The translations under genes were made by a program, and so were the position numbers. Positions 51,512-60,227 of a stretch of DNA of 64,000 nucleotides are shown here, piece by piece. The number at the start of each line of letters is the position of its first letter. Positions within the stretch are counted from its first letter, which is position 1. Location of the stretch: contig NZ_QQAR01000003.1 in assembly GCF_003350375.1 (NCBI RefSeq), positions 124,001-188,000 of the forward strand. The letters are read 5' to 3'. Below the pieces are notes generated by a model. It saw nothing but the letters and a program-made list of their open reading frames with translations, made no database searches and had not been told where the DNA came from. Source of the stretch: Flavobacterium sp. AG291. GTDB lineage: Bacteria; Bacteroidota; Bacteroidia; Flavobacteriales; Flavobacteriaceae.

Positions 51512-51853
51512 TTAAAGTATTTCTTTTATCCTCTCTGCAGGGCGCGCTATAACAGCTTTATTCCCATTTACAACTATCGGACGCTCAATTAGGTTCGGAT
51601 GTTCCACCATTATATCAATAACCTTGCCATCACTAAGATCTTTGTCTTTATAATTTTTAATCCAAATGTCTTCCTTTTGCCTTACAAGATCTATTGGCTT
51701 TATATTCAACTTGTTGATTATCTCAGTAAGTTCCTCTTTGGTCAGAGGCTCATTAAGGTATTTTACAGTGGTAAAAGGTTTTCCTTCAAGCTCTAACAGC
51801 TGAAGGCCTTCGCGAGACTTGCTGCATCGCGGATTATGGTATATGGTTATCAT
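51512..51853 (-). CDS. arsC: ArsC/Spx-family glutaredoxin-fold protein, arsenate reductase-like
   Basis: A 113-residue ArsC-family protein. It begins MITIYHNPRCSKSREGLQLLE with a single active cysteine in NPRCSKS. It continues with IKPIDLVRQKE and ends IVVNGNKAVIARPAERI, the arsenate reductase C-terminal pattern. The ATG at 51853 starts directly at the family's first strand; an ATG at 51889 would add 12 residues not seen in the family. It may reduce arsenate with glutathione or act as a general thiol protein. No ArsR or arsenite pump lies nearby, so arsenic resistance is not established. Confidence 0.85.
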   Translation of the reverse strand: MITIYHNPRCSKSREGLQLLELEGKPFTTVKYLNEPLTKEELTEIINKLNIKPIDLVRQKEDIWIKNYKDKDLSDGKVIDIMVEHPNLIERPIVVNGNKAVIARPAERIKEIL

Positions 51854-51929
51854 TTTATTCTTTTTGCAAAGGTCGTTATTATAAACCAAATTTTGAAGTA
51901 CCTTAGTGCAAACAAAACCTTAATTTATT

Positions 51930-52871
51930 ATGTTTATTGAACAGGCCTACACTAAAAAGTTTGATATTATAAAATACCTTCCTATTCCTATTGTGTTTCT
52001 GTTTCTTATGTTATTAAACTATGTTGCCATAGTAGTAATGGATATTGATGTAGATACGCTCATGCAGCAACAAATTGCGCTTAAAGGAGCTAACGAAGTG
52101 TTGTTCGAGAGCCTGTTGCCTTTAGCGATATTCCTTGTAATACTTTTGTTATGGGTGAAATTCGTCAATAAACAAAGTATACGAAGTCTTACAACGGCAA
52201 GGGCAAAAGTAGATTGGAAACGTATTTTTACGGCTTTTGGCATCTGGGGAGTTTTTAGTGTTGCAACTACGACAATGGCTTATTTTTCTACTCCTGAGAG
52301 TTATGAGATTAATTTCAGGCCGGTACCGTTTGCTATTCTGGCTTGTATTTCCATAATAATGATACCGATGCAAACCAGTTTTGAGGAATACCTGTTCAGG
52401 GGATACCTTATGCAGGGCATAGGCATTGCAACACGCAGTAAGCTAACGGCATTAATAGTCACTTCGCTTATGTTTGGACTTATGCATATTGCCAATCCGG
52501 AAATTGAGAAGATGGGGTATATATTGTTACTGTATTATATAGGCACGGGATTGCTTTTAGGAATAATAACTTTAATGGACGAAGGTATGGAGCTTGCTCT
52601 TGGTTTTCATGCAGCTAATAATCTGATAGCGGCCCTATTAGTAACTTCAGACTGGACGGCATTACAAACCGATTCGATTTTGAAAGATAAATCTGAACCA
52701 AGTGCCGGTTTCGACATTTTGTTGCCACTTATCATCATTTATCCAATTCTTTTGCTTATTTTTAGTAGAATATACAAATGGACGAACTGGAAAGAAAAAC
52801 TGACCGGGGAAGTACATTTGCAGCCCCTAAACGAAATAACAATCAACCAAATAGGAGAGGGCCATGAATAA
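51930..52871 (+). CDS. CPBP family intramembrane glutamic endopeptidase
   Basis: A 313-residue membrane protein with about seven to eight hydrophobic segments. CPBP motifs are FEEYLFRG (Glu152, Glu153, Arg157), the FGLMHIAN stretch (His186) and a later GFHAANN motif. It belongs to the Rce1/Abi family of intramembrane proteases; the natural substrate is unknown. It overlaps menE by 8 bases, so translation of the two is coupled. Confidence 0.9.
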   Translation: MFIEQAYTKKFDIIKYLPIPIVFLFLMLLNYVAIVVMDIDVDTLMQQQIALKGANEVLFESLLPLAIFLVILLLWVKFVNKQSIRSLTTARAKVDWKRIFTAFGIWGVFSVATTTMAYFSTPESYEINFRPVPFAILACISIIMIPMQTSFEEYLFRGYLMQGIGIATRSKLTALIVTSLMFGLMHIANPEIEKMGYILLLYYIGTGLLLGIITLMDEGMELALGFHAANNLIAALLVTSDWTALQTDSILKDKSEPSAGFDILLPLIIIYPILLLIFSRIYKWTNWKEKLTGEVHLQPLNEITINQIGEGHE

Positions 52872-53910
52872 TATCGACTACCACTTTGTACACCCTGCAT
52901 TTAAACTGAATGGATTTCATCTTAATGAAGATGATCTTAACCGTATTGCTTACAGCTTTATTAAAGAGGGCGATCTTCCTTTTGAAAAAGCTGTGGGCGA
53001 TTTCCTGCTGGACTGGTTTGATCAGAAGGATTATATCGAGATGCAGACTTCAGGAACAACCGGTGTGCCAAAACTTATAAGGGTTGATAAACAGGCAATG
53101 ATACACTCTGCGATGGCTACAGGCGAATTTTTTGACCTGCCTGCAGGGATCAGGGTATTGCATTGCCTTCCTACACAGTTTGTAGCCGGTAAAATGATGT
53201 TGGTACGCGCCTTAATCCTTGGATGGGATATGGATTTAGTAGCACCAACATCTACACCTATACCCTCTGACCAAAACTATGATTTTGCGGCTATGGTTCC
53301 GCTTCAGGCGCAGCATTCGCTGGAAAGACTGCATCAGGTTAAAAAAGTGATTTTAGGAGGTGCAAAGGTAAGCCAGGCGTTGTCTGAACAATTGCAGGCA
53401 TTGCCTACCAAAATATATGAAACCTACGGCATGACCGAAACCATAACGCATATCGCTGCCAAACGTGTAGGTGAGGAGGCTTTTACTGTTTTGCCAAACG
53501 TAAGGATAAGCGAAGATGACAGGCATTGTCTTGTAATCGATCCTTATGTGATATGTGATGAACCTGTAGTGACTAACGACGTAGTAAAGGTACTTGATGA
53601 AACTCATTTCATCTGGTTAGGGCGTTATGATAATGTAATAAACAGCGGAGGAGTAAAGCTCTTCCCCGAACAGATAGAGGAGAAATTGTCTTCTAAGATC
53701 AGTCAGCGTTTCTTTGTAAAGGGTGTTCCCGATGAAGAATTGGGCGAAAAACTCGTACTTGTTATAGAGGGTGAACCTATTACAATTGATGAAGAGGTGT
53801 TCAAAAAACTAAACAAGTTCGAAAAACCTAAAGAAATACTGTTCGTGCCTAAATTCGCAGAAACAGTATCAGGTAAAATTATAAGGGATAAAACACTCGA
53901 AGAGGCATAA
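52864..53910 (+). CDS. menE: o-Succinylbenzoate-CoA ligase-type AMP-binding enzyme
   Basis: A 348-residue ANL-superfamily ligase that activates o-succinylbenzoate with CoA in menaquinone synthesis. It has the P-loop-like MQTSGTTGVPKLIRV, the adenylate-binding YETYGMTETITHIA and the C-terminal catalytic lysine region ETVSGKIIRDKTL. The chain is shorter than typical MenE (about 450-490), as in other Bacteroidetes versions. Menaquinone is the respiratory quinone of flavobacteria. Other men genes are outside the window. Confidence 0.88.
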   Translation: MNNIDYHFVHPAFKLNGFHLNEDDLNRIAYSFIKEGDLPFEKAVGDFLLDWFDQKDYIEMQTSGTTGVPKLIRVDKQAMIHSAMATGEFFDLPAGIRVLHCLPTQFVAGKMMLVRALILGWDMDLVAPTSTPIPSDQNYDFAAMVPLQAQHSLERLHQVKKVILGGAKVSQALSEQLQALPTKIYETYGMTETITHIAAKRVGEEAFTVLPNVRISEDDRHCLVIDPYVICDEPVVTNDVVKVLDETHFIWLGRYDNVINSGGVKLFPEQIEEKLSSKISQRFFVKGVPDEELGEKLVLVIEGEPITIDEEVFKKLNKFEKPKEILFVPKFAETVSGKIIRDKTLEEA

Positions 53911-53939
53911 GTATTTTATGTAATCTACGCATACGCTTT

Positions 53940-54012
53940 GTCATTGCGAGCGTAATGCAATGGAGCGTGGCAATCTCAATTAGATTGCTTCGTCGTGCCT
54001 CCTCACAATGAC
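53940..54012. repeat. Palindromic intergenic repeat (complete copy)
   Basis: Outer arms GTCATTGCGAG (53940-53950) and CTCACAATGAC (54002-54012) pair with one wobble, and inner arms GCAATCT / AGATTGC pair around CAATT. A decayed half copy occurs at 2084-2120. Similar GTCATTGCGAGCG repeats are, to my memory, common between genes in Bacteroidetes. Confidence 0.7.
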
Positions 54013-54024
54013 GGGATATAAATC

Positions 54025-54055
54025 AAAAAAGACAGCTTTTAAGCTGTCTTTTTTA
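54025..54055. terminator. Intrinsic terminator between menE and the minus-strand small membrane protein gene
   Basis: AAAAAAGACAGCTT / AAGCTGTCTTTTTT hairpin, A/T-flanked, used by convergent genes. Confidence 0.8.
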
Positions 54056-54253
54056 TAACATTTCTCCCTGATCATTACTGTTTTTCTTGACTTCTTCAAT
54101 TTTAACATTCAACATATAAAAGATGCCAAACGAAATGAAAAAGATTAGAAATTCTGTTAGACTATTATAATTGCTGTTGTAGAAAATACCAGTTGTAATA
54201 ACTGCGATGATAGTAAGGATAAACTTTAAGGAAATTAGTTGTTTCAAATTCAT
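54053..54253 (-). CDS. Small membrane protein of unknown function
   Basis: A 66-residue protein with two hydrophobic segments (roughly 8-24 and 31-47 from MNLKQLISLKFIL) and a charged tail (KIEEVKKNSNDQGEML). I start at the ATG at 54253, 1 base after the M1 peptidase stop; an upstream ATG at 54268 would overlap that gene by 14 bases. Translational coupling to the peptidase is likely. No family is recognised. Confidence 0.55.
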   Translation of the reverse strand: MNLKQLISLKFILTIIAVITTGIFYNSNYNSLTEFLIFFISFGIFYMLNVKIEEVKKNSNDQGEML

Positions 54254-54254
54254 T

Positions 54255-55874
54255 TTATATTTTCTCAAGTTTTACATAGTACTTATTCTTCTCTAGCTCT
54301 ATGGCATTTATATCTGTGGCTTCAACCTTTACAGTTTGCCATTCATTGGTCGCATTTAGTCGGGCAGGTATACCGTTAATCGTAATTCCTACAGGCATAG
54401 CAAAGTGTTGCACATCCGTTACCCAACGAAACTGCAATGACTTCTTATCGAGTTTTATTTCCAGTTTGGGAATATTTTTATAGCGCAGGTACTGGTCAAA
54501 AACAGGAGTGAGGTTCATGCCGGTTTGCTTGTTAAAGTAATTTACCACCGTTTCAGTATCGATAATACCTTTTTTATGCGTTTCAGAATAATTATAAATG
54601 ATCTCCCACCATTTTTTGTCATCGTTTACAACATGACGTAAGGTGTTTAGCATAGCGGCACCTTTATAATACATATCGCCTGAACCTTCTTTGTTTACGC
54701 CAAAAACACCTATTACAGGTTTTTTGTTCTCAGAATTCTTTTGCTGCCCGCCTATGTATTGCATGGCTTTGTCATATCCATACAGGCATTCTACATATAC
54801 GGTTTCACTATAGGTGGTAAAACCTTCATGAATCCACATATCGGCAATATCTTTAGAAGTGATGCTGTTGCCAAACCATTCATGCCCTGTTTCGTGGATG
54901 ATTATGTAATCAAACAGCATACCTACACCAGTGCCGGTCATGTCGTAGCCCATGTAACCTCTGGTATATTTGTTGCCGTAAGCCACTGCACTCTGGTGTT
55001 CCATCCCCAGGTAAGGTGTTTCCACCAGTTTATAACCATCTTCTTCAAACGGATATTTGCCAAACTTCGATTGGAAGCATTCCAGCATTGGTTTTACCTG
55101 TTCAAACTGTTTACGGGCTTTCTGTTCGTTATCTCTCAATACATAATAGTCAAGATCCAGGGTATTGAGTTTATCATGAATATGCACGTAATCGGCGACG
55201 TTAACTGTAATATCGTAATTGTTAATAGGGTTTTTTACTTCCCAGTCCCAACGCGTGTATCCGTTCTTTAGATCCTGGCTTCCCATAAAGCGTCCGTTAG
55301 AAACGTTCATCAGTCCGTTTGGTACTGCTACTTTTATGGTAGCTCCTTTGTCCGGTTCGTCCGTTTGGTGATCTTTTACCGGATACCAAAGGCTTGAACC
55401 TGTCCCCTGAACTGCAACACCTATCCACGGTTTGCCCGCGGCATCTTTTTTAAATACAAAGCCGCCATCCCATGGGGCATTTTTTGCTACAGTTGGATTT
55501 CCTGAATAATAAAAACGAAGTTTTTCTTCATAGCCTTTCTTTAATGGTTTCCCAAAACTTATGAATACTGCATCATTATCCCTTTTGTAAGTTGTTTTGT
55601 TTCCTTTTACCACAATACTGTCAATCTTCATGTTTTCGAAAAGATCCAATTGAATTTTGGATGTATTCTCAACAACCTTAAAGGTGATATCGTTGTATCC
55701 GGAGATGAATTTTTTATCGGGGTCAATCGTAATATTCAGGTCATAACGCTGCACATCAAAATTAGTACGCTCCGGGCGAAGTCCGCCCTGCAGGCTGTCA
55801 CGCCTGGTGTAGGTTTGTGCAGTGGCAGTATAGATGCCTGATAGTAGTATTGCAGTAATAAAGGCTTTTTTCAT
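54255..55874 (-). CDS. M1 family zinc metallopeptidase (aminopeptidase)
   Basis: A 539-residue secreted M1 peptidase. The signal peptide is MKKAFITAILLSGIYTATAQ. The zinc site HETGHEW-x-Glu is His327, His331 and Glu350 (in WIHEGFTTYSE), and the substrate-recognition motif GMEHQ sits at 290-294 where aminopeptidases have GxMEN. It is shorter than full M1 enzymes (about 600-900 residues) because the C-terminal helical domain is missing, as in several Bacteroidetes members. It removes N-terminal residues of peptides in the periplasm or outside. Confidence 0.9.
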   Translation of the reverse strand: MKKAFITAILLSGIYTATAQTYTRRDSLQGGLRPERTNFDVQRYDLNITIDPDKKFISGYNDITFKVVENTSKIQLDLFENMKIDSIVVKGNKTTYKRDNDAVFISFGKPLKKGYEEKLRFYYSGNPTVAKNAPWDGGFVFKKDAAGKPWIGVAVQGTGSSLWYPVKDHQTDEPDKGATIKVAVPNGLMNVSNGRFMGSQDLKNGYTRWDWEVKNPINNYDITVNVADYVHIHDKLNTLDLDYYVLRDNEQKARKQFEQVKPMLECFQSKFGKYPFEEDGYKLVETPYLGMEHQSAVAYGNKYTRGYMGYDMTGTGVGMLFDYIIIHETGHEWFGNSITSKDIADMWIHEGFTTYSETVYVECLYGYDKAMQYIGGQQKNSENKKPVIGVFGVNKEGSGDMYYKGAAMLNTLRHVVNDDKKWWEIIYNYSETHKKGIIDTETVVNYFNKQTGMNLTPVFDQYLRYKNIPKLEIKLDKKSLQFRWVTDVQHFAMPVGITINGIPARLNATNEWQTVKVEATDINAIELEKNKYYVKLEKI

Positions 55875-55928
55875 AGTAATAGTGGTTGGTTGAACTATTA
55901 GTGTCGGAATGTAAGAAATGTTACAGCT

Positions 55929-56585
55929 CTAAACAGACTTTTTAGCTGTCAGTATCACATATTCTCTTTCAATCTGTTCTCCGCTGTTGCTCATAACCAT
56001 TTCGGTATCAGTATTAGCATAAATAACATTTAGACCGGCAGATTCCATAATGTCAGTAACGGTTTCAATAGTGTAAAGGGTAAAGCCATATTTAGCAAAC
56101 GGAATCTTTCGCATGGTGCTTTCGGGGATAAATCCAATTGTAACTAATCCATTTGGTTTAAGCACTCTTGCTATCTCGTTGGCGTATTGCTGAGGGTTTT
56201 TCCAGAAATAGATAGTATTGCAGGTAAATATTTTATCAAACTGGCTTTCGCTAAAAGGAATATGATCGCCATCAGTCAGGCTGAAGGATACATTTTCAAA
56301 ATCTGCATTAAGCTTAGAAGCTTCGGTAATCATGGTTTCAGAGATGTCTATCCCATAGTAGTCTAAATTCGAAGCAACATTAAGTATGTCTTTCACATGA
56401 ATACCATTCCCGGGGCCAATTTCTAAAATTGTATCATTGTTATTAAGAGAAAGGCTGTCAATCGCCTTATGGATAATGTTACTGTTGGTAAAGTTCATCA
56501 TTTCGGCTACTTTCAGTCCGTTGTTGCCATCGGGGCAACGTAGCTGGCGGGCGAGTTCCTGTAATTCAGTTTCAGATAATTTCAT
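55929..56585 (-). CDS. Class I SAM-dependent methyltransferase
   Basis: A 218-residue methyltransferase of the UbiE/COQ5-like type. The SAM-binding motif is ILEIGPGNGIHVKDIL, the acidic ribose-binding residue follows in YYGIDISETMI, and post-motif ARVLKPNGLVTIGF is typical. I start at the ATG at 56585 (MKLSETEL), as the leader YFSA from 56600 is not family-like. The methyl acceptor is unknown. It is a single gene. Confidence 0.85.
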   Translation of the reverse strand: MKLSETELQELARQLRCPDGNNGLKVAEMMNFTNSNIIHKAIDSLSLNNNDTILEIGPGNGIHVKDILNVASNLDYYGIDISETMITEASKLNADFENVSFSLTDGDHIPFSESQFDKIFTCNTIYFWKNPQQYANEIARVLKPNGLVTIGFIPESTMRKIPFAKYGFTLYTIETVTDIMESAGLNVIYANTDTEMVMSNSGEQIEREYVILTAKKSV

Positions 56586-56619
56586 AGCACTAAAATACAA
56601 ATTATAACCTCATGTAAAT

Positions 56620-56647
56620 AAAGAGCCGGACAATTGTCCGGCTCTTT
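56620..56647 (-). terminator. Intrinsic terminator of the esterase gene
   Basis: AAAGAGCCGGACAATTGTCCGGCTCTTT, a nearly perfect palindrome directly after the esterase stop. Confidence 0.8.
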
Positions 56648-56650
56648 GTA

Positions 56651-57607
56651 TTAACTCTTTTTAGATGTCTTTTCCTTGGTAACTGTTTTTGCCTTTTTGT
56701 TATCTGATTTGAATAAGAAAAACAATACCTGGTCAAAACGTTTCTGCCATGCCTTTTCGACATGGGCTTCACCTTCAAATTTTTTGGTCGTCCAGTTGTC
56801 AGTAGTATAACCTTTGTTTTTCATCATGTTGTCTACACCTCGCTGATGCACACCATAGTACTGGTCAAGCGTTTTTGTACCATAGTCAAAATAAATTCGA
56901 TGGTTTTCAGGTGAGGGCAGGTGCTCGTATAAGTATTTTTTGAATGCTTCAGACATTTGTGAACGCGGAGCATCGGGTAACAGTGTCCAATGGGTGGAAA
57001 GGCAGGCTGCCTGGCCAAAAATTTCAGGGTATTCGCAAATGGCATATAATGAGATAAGAGCACCCATAGAACTTCCGCAAATTGCTGTGCTTTCGGCTTC
57101 AGTTTTTGTTCTGTATTGCTTGTCTATGTAAGGTTTTAACTCCTGAGTAATGAATTTCAGGTATTCGTCGCCTAAAAAATCAACACCATTAGGGTTTACG
57201 TCTTTTGTTGCCTTAGGAAATACAGCCTGGTCATTCTGAACAAAATTAAGAGAAGCCTTTTCGGGGAAATACTCCATATAGCGGTTGTCTGTATTCCAGA
57301 TGGCTACAATAATTACGGGTTGAATCTGATGGATGGCAGTAAGTCTTTCGGCAATAGCATCGGCTTCCCATGCGGTCCTATGAATAGATGTCTCGGGATT
57401 AAATACATTTTGTCCGTCCTGCATGTAAAGCACAGGATAACTTGTTTTGGTATTGGTGTCATAGCCATTAGGAAGCCAGATCTCTATGTTTCTGGACTGC
57501 ACAAATTTTGACTTAAAGCCGTCAATCTTAACTATTTTTCCTTTGGGTTGGGACCAACAGCTAATGACCGCAAGCATAAGCAGCAGTTTAGTTAGTAAAG
57601 CTTTCAT
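56651..57607 (-). CDS. Secreted esterase (Fes/esterase D-like alpha/beta hydrolase)
   Basis: A 318-residue exported hydrolase with signal peptide MKALLTKLLLMLAVISCWSQ. The nucleophile is the serine in ICGSSMGALISLYAICEYPEIFG, and the early strand has RNIEIWLPNGYDTNTKTSYPVLYMQDG. It belongs to the putative esterase family that also includes enterobactin esterase and feruloyl esterase-like enzymes. The substrate is unknown. The Lys/Thr-rich C-terminus (KAKTVTKEKTSKKS) is probably disordered. Confidence 0.85.
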   Translation of the reverse strand: MKALLTKLLLMLAVISCWSQPKGKIVKIDGFKSKFVQSRNIEIWLPNGYDTNTKTSYPVLYMQDGQNVFNPETSIHRTAWEADAIAERLTAIHQIQPVIIVAIWNTDNRYMEYFPEKASLNFVQNDQAVFPKATKDVNPNGVDFLGDEYLKFITQELKPYIDKQYRTKTEAESTAICGSSMGALISLYAICEYPEIFGQAACLSTHWTLLPDAPRSQMSEAFKKYLYEHLPSPENHRIYFDYGTKTLDQYYGVHQRGVDNMMKNKGYTTDNWTTKKFEGEAHVEKAWQKRFDQVLFFLFKSDNKKAKTVTKEKTSKKS

Positions 57608-57641
57608 TTAGTAGTTTAGTTTAAGACCCTAAATATAAAAT

Positions 57642-57678
57642 AAATCCCGGTCATAAAGATTAATTTATAACCGGGATT
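57642..57678 (-). terminator. Weak hairpin downstream of the carboxylase gene
   Basis: AATCCCGGT / ACCGGGATT stem with an AT-rich 18-base loop, about 45 bases after the carboxylase stop. It is terminator-like but weaker than the others in the window. Confidence 0.45.
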
Positions 57679-57724
57679 ATGTATTTATAACAGACTAATG
57701 CCTGAAAACTAAAATTATAACAGA

Positions 57725-59353
57725 TTAAACCTGTATCACACCAAGGTTAAATGGTTTTTCGATAGGCGCGTGGTTAGCAGCTTCAATACCCATTGAGATC
57801 CATTTTCGGGTATCAAGCGGGTCGATTATGGCGTCAGTCCAAAGTCTTGATGCAGCATAGTATGGTGATACCTGAGCATCATATTTTGCTTTGATTTTGT
57901 CAAAAAGTTCAGATTCTTTTTCAGGAGTTATTTCTTCACCTCTTGCTTTAAGTGATGAAGCCTCTATCTGAAGTAATACTTTTGCTGCCTGAGTTCCACC
58001 CATTACGGCAAGTTCAGCACTTGGCCATGCAAAAATAAGTCTTGGGTCATAAGCTTTACCGCACATGGCGTAGTTTCCGGCACCGTAAGAGTTACCTACA
58101 ACTACGGTAAACTTAGGTACTACCGAATTACTTACTGCATTTACCATTTTGGCACCATCTTTAATGATACCGCCATGCTCTGATTTAGAGCCTACCATAA
58201 ATCCGGTAACATCCTGAAGGAATACTAGCGGAATTTTCTTCTGGTTACAATTGGCAATAAAACGGGTAGCCTTATCAGCACTGTCGGAATAGATAACGCC
58301 GCCAAATTGCATTTCGCCTTTTTTCGATTTAACTACCTTACGCTGGTTGGCAACAATACCTACGGCCCAGCCATCTATGCGAGCATAACCGGTAATGATG
58401 GTTTGACCGTATCCGGCCTTATATTCTTCGAACTCACTGTTGTCAACAAGGCGTTTAATAATTTCCATCATATCGTACTGCTCCGAACGTAGTTTAGGTA
58501 GTACTCCATAGATTTCTTTTTCTTCTAATGCAGGTTTTTCCGCTTTTATACGGTTATAGCCAGCTTTGTCATAATCACCAATTTTGTCAACAATGTTCTT
58601 GATAGTATCAAGAGCGTCTTTATCATCTTTGGCTTTATAGTCGGTAACACCTGATATTTCGCAATGTGTAGTAGCTCCTCCAAGGGTTTCATTGTCTATG
58701 CTTTCGCCAATGGCGGCCTTAACAAGGTAGCTTCCTGCAAGGAAAATGCTTCCTGTCTTGTCAACAATAAGGGCTTCATCACTCATTATCGGAAGGTAGG
58801 CACCGCCCGCAACACAGCTTCCCATAACGGCAGCTATCTGTGTAATTCCCATACTGCTCATTATAGCATTGTTACGGAAAATTCGGCCGAAATGTTCTTT
58901 GTCAGGAAAGATCTCATCCTGCATTGGCAAGTATACCCCGGCACTGTCTACAAGGTAGATGATTGGCAGGCGGTTCTCCATGGCAATTTCCTGGGCACGA
59001 AGGTTTTTCTTTCCTGTAATAGGAAACCACGCCCCCGCTTTAACGGTAGCGTCATTGGCTACTACGATACATTGTTTTCCACGGATGTAGCCAATCTTTA
59101 TTACGACACCGCCGGATGGACATCCGCCATGTTCTTCATACATGCCGTCGCCTACAAATGCACCTATCTCTATGCTTTTACTATCTTTGTCTAAAAGGTA
59201 TTCAATTCGCTCGCGGGCAGTCATTTTGCCTTCACTGTGTAGTTTTGCGATTCGTTTCTCACCGCCTCCAAGTTTTACTTTGGCAAGCTTCTGTTTGAAT
59301 TCTGATAAAAGAAGTTTATTGTGGTCTTCGTTCTTATTGAAGTTAATATCCAT
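57725..59353 (-). CDS. Acyl-CoA carboxylase carboxyltransferase (beta) subunit
   Basis: A 542-residue carboxyltransferase subunit, as in propionyl-CoA or methylcrotonoyl-CoA carboxylase. Landmarks include EHGGCPSGGVVIKIG, ACIAGGAYLPIMSDEALIVD-type sequence (here CVAGGAYLPIMSDEA) and LVFLQDVTGFMVGSKSEHGG. MVNAVSNSVVPKFTVVVGNSYGAGNYAM, with its conserved oxyanion-hole glycines, follows. The chain length fits. The biotin carboxylase subunit gene is not in the window. Leucine degradation or odd-chain fatty-acid metabolism are both possible. Confidence 0.88.
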   Translation of the reverse strand: MDINFNKNEDHNKLLLSEFKQKLAKVKLGGGEKRIAKLHSEGKMTARERIEYLLDKDSKSIEIGAFVGDGMYEEHGGCPSGGVVIKIGYIRGKQCIVVANDATVKAGAWFPITGKKNLRAQEIAMENRLPIIYLVDSAGVYLPMQDEIFPDKEHFGRIFRNNAIMSSMGITQIAAVMGSCVAGGAYLPIMSDEALIVDKTGSIFLAGSYLVKAAIGESIDNETLGGATTHCEISGVTDYKAKDDKDALDTIKNIVDKIGDYDKAGYNRIKAEKPALEEKEIYGVLPKLRSEQYDMMEIIKRLVDNSEFEEYKAGYGQTIITGYARIDGWAVGIVANQRKVVKSKKGEMQFGGVIYSDSADKATRFIANCNQKKIPLVFLQDVTGFMVGSKSEHGGIIKDGAKMVNAVSNSVVPKFTVVVGNSYGAGNYAMCGKAYDPRLIFAWPSAELAVMGGTQAAKVLLQIEASSLKARGEEITPEKESELFDKIKAKYDAQVSPYYAASRLWTDAIIDPLDTRKWISMGIEAANHAPIEKPFNLGVIQV

Positions 59354-59524
59354 AGTAATATGTATATTTGTGCGTTGTTTGTTATTTTTGAGGTGCTAAA
59401 ATACGAAAACGTTTGATATTACAAGGAATTATTGAGAATCTGTTTAATTCTATATGTTAATAGATTCTTAAGATTAATAATCTCATGTTCATAATGGCTT
59501 AACGATTTCTTAACATTGGAAAAG

Positions 59525-59532
59525 TACATTTG
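59525..59532 (+). promoter_or_regulatory. Promoter -7 element for the DUF47-Pit operon
   Basis: TACATTTG, exact TAnnTTTG match, 20 bases before the ATG at 59553. Confidence 0.45.
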
Positions 59533-59552
59533 CACCAGAAAAAAAACACGAT

Positions 59553-60200
59553 ATGGCATCTTTAAACAGTATCTTTCAATTTCTTGTACCAAAAGATAAG
59601 AAATTTTTCCCGCTTTTTGAGCAGGCAACATCAAACCTAGTAATTCTTGCTGAGACGCTTCATGAAGCTGTTAACGCTCCAAAAGAGCAAAGAGAAACTT
59701 ATTTCAGGAAAATTGAAGAACTTGAAGCAATTATTGAAGAAATCGCTCACCAGACTAACCTTGAACTTAGCCGTAACTTTATCACTCCTTTTGACAGGGA
59801 AGATATCCATGCGCTAATCAGTGCAATTGACAATGTGGCTGACTACCTTTATGGTGCTGCTAACAGAATGAGATTGTATCAGGTTGATAAGATTACCAAG
59901 TCTATCCGTAAAATGACCGAGATTACCCTTGAGGGTTCTCAGCTAATACATGCTGCTGTTGCTGATCTTAAGGATATGAAAAACCTTAAAGGTATTTCTG
60001 ATGCTTGTAAAAGAATAAATAAGCTTGAGAATAAGTCGGATAACGTATTTGATAAAGCCGTTGCCGATATTTTTGAGAACGAAACTGATGCTAAAAACAT
60101 CATTAAATATAAAGAAGTGCTTTCTGCCCTTGAGTCTGCTTCAGACAAATGTAAAGGAGTAGCGAATGTGTTGGAGTCTATCGTTGTTAAGCATTCATAA
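59553..60200 (+). CDS. DUF47 family phosphate transport regulator (PhoU-like)
   Basis: A 215-residue cytoplasmic helical protein of the DUF47/PhoU-like family. It opens FLVPKDKKFFPLFEQATSNL, continues TPFDREDIHALISAIDNVADYLYGA, which contains the conserved E/D-rich metal-binding turn, and ends in a helical CKGVANVLESIVVKH. It probably binds metal and controls the Pit transporter. It lies 27 bases before the Pit gene in the same operon. Confidence 0.92.
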   Translation: MASLNSIFQFLVPKDKKFFPLFEQATSNLVILAETLHEAVNAPKEQRETYFRKIEELEAIIEEIAHQTNLELSRNFITPFDREDIHALISAIDNVADYLYGAANRMRLYQVDKITKSIRKMTEITLEGSQLIHAAVADLKDMKNLKGISDACKRINKLENKSDNVFDKAVADIFENETDAKNIIKYKEVLSALESASDKCKGVANVLESIVVKHS

Positions 60201-60227
60201 GCTAACCACTTAAAAGCATTTCTAAAA

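Noticed and set aside
51512-51853. Arsenic resistance operon
   Set aside because: Only the ArsC-like gene is present; no arsR, arsB or acr3 nearby.
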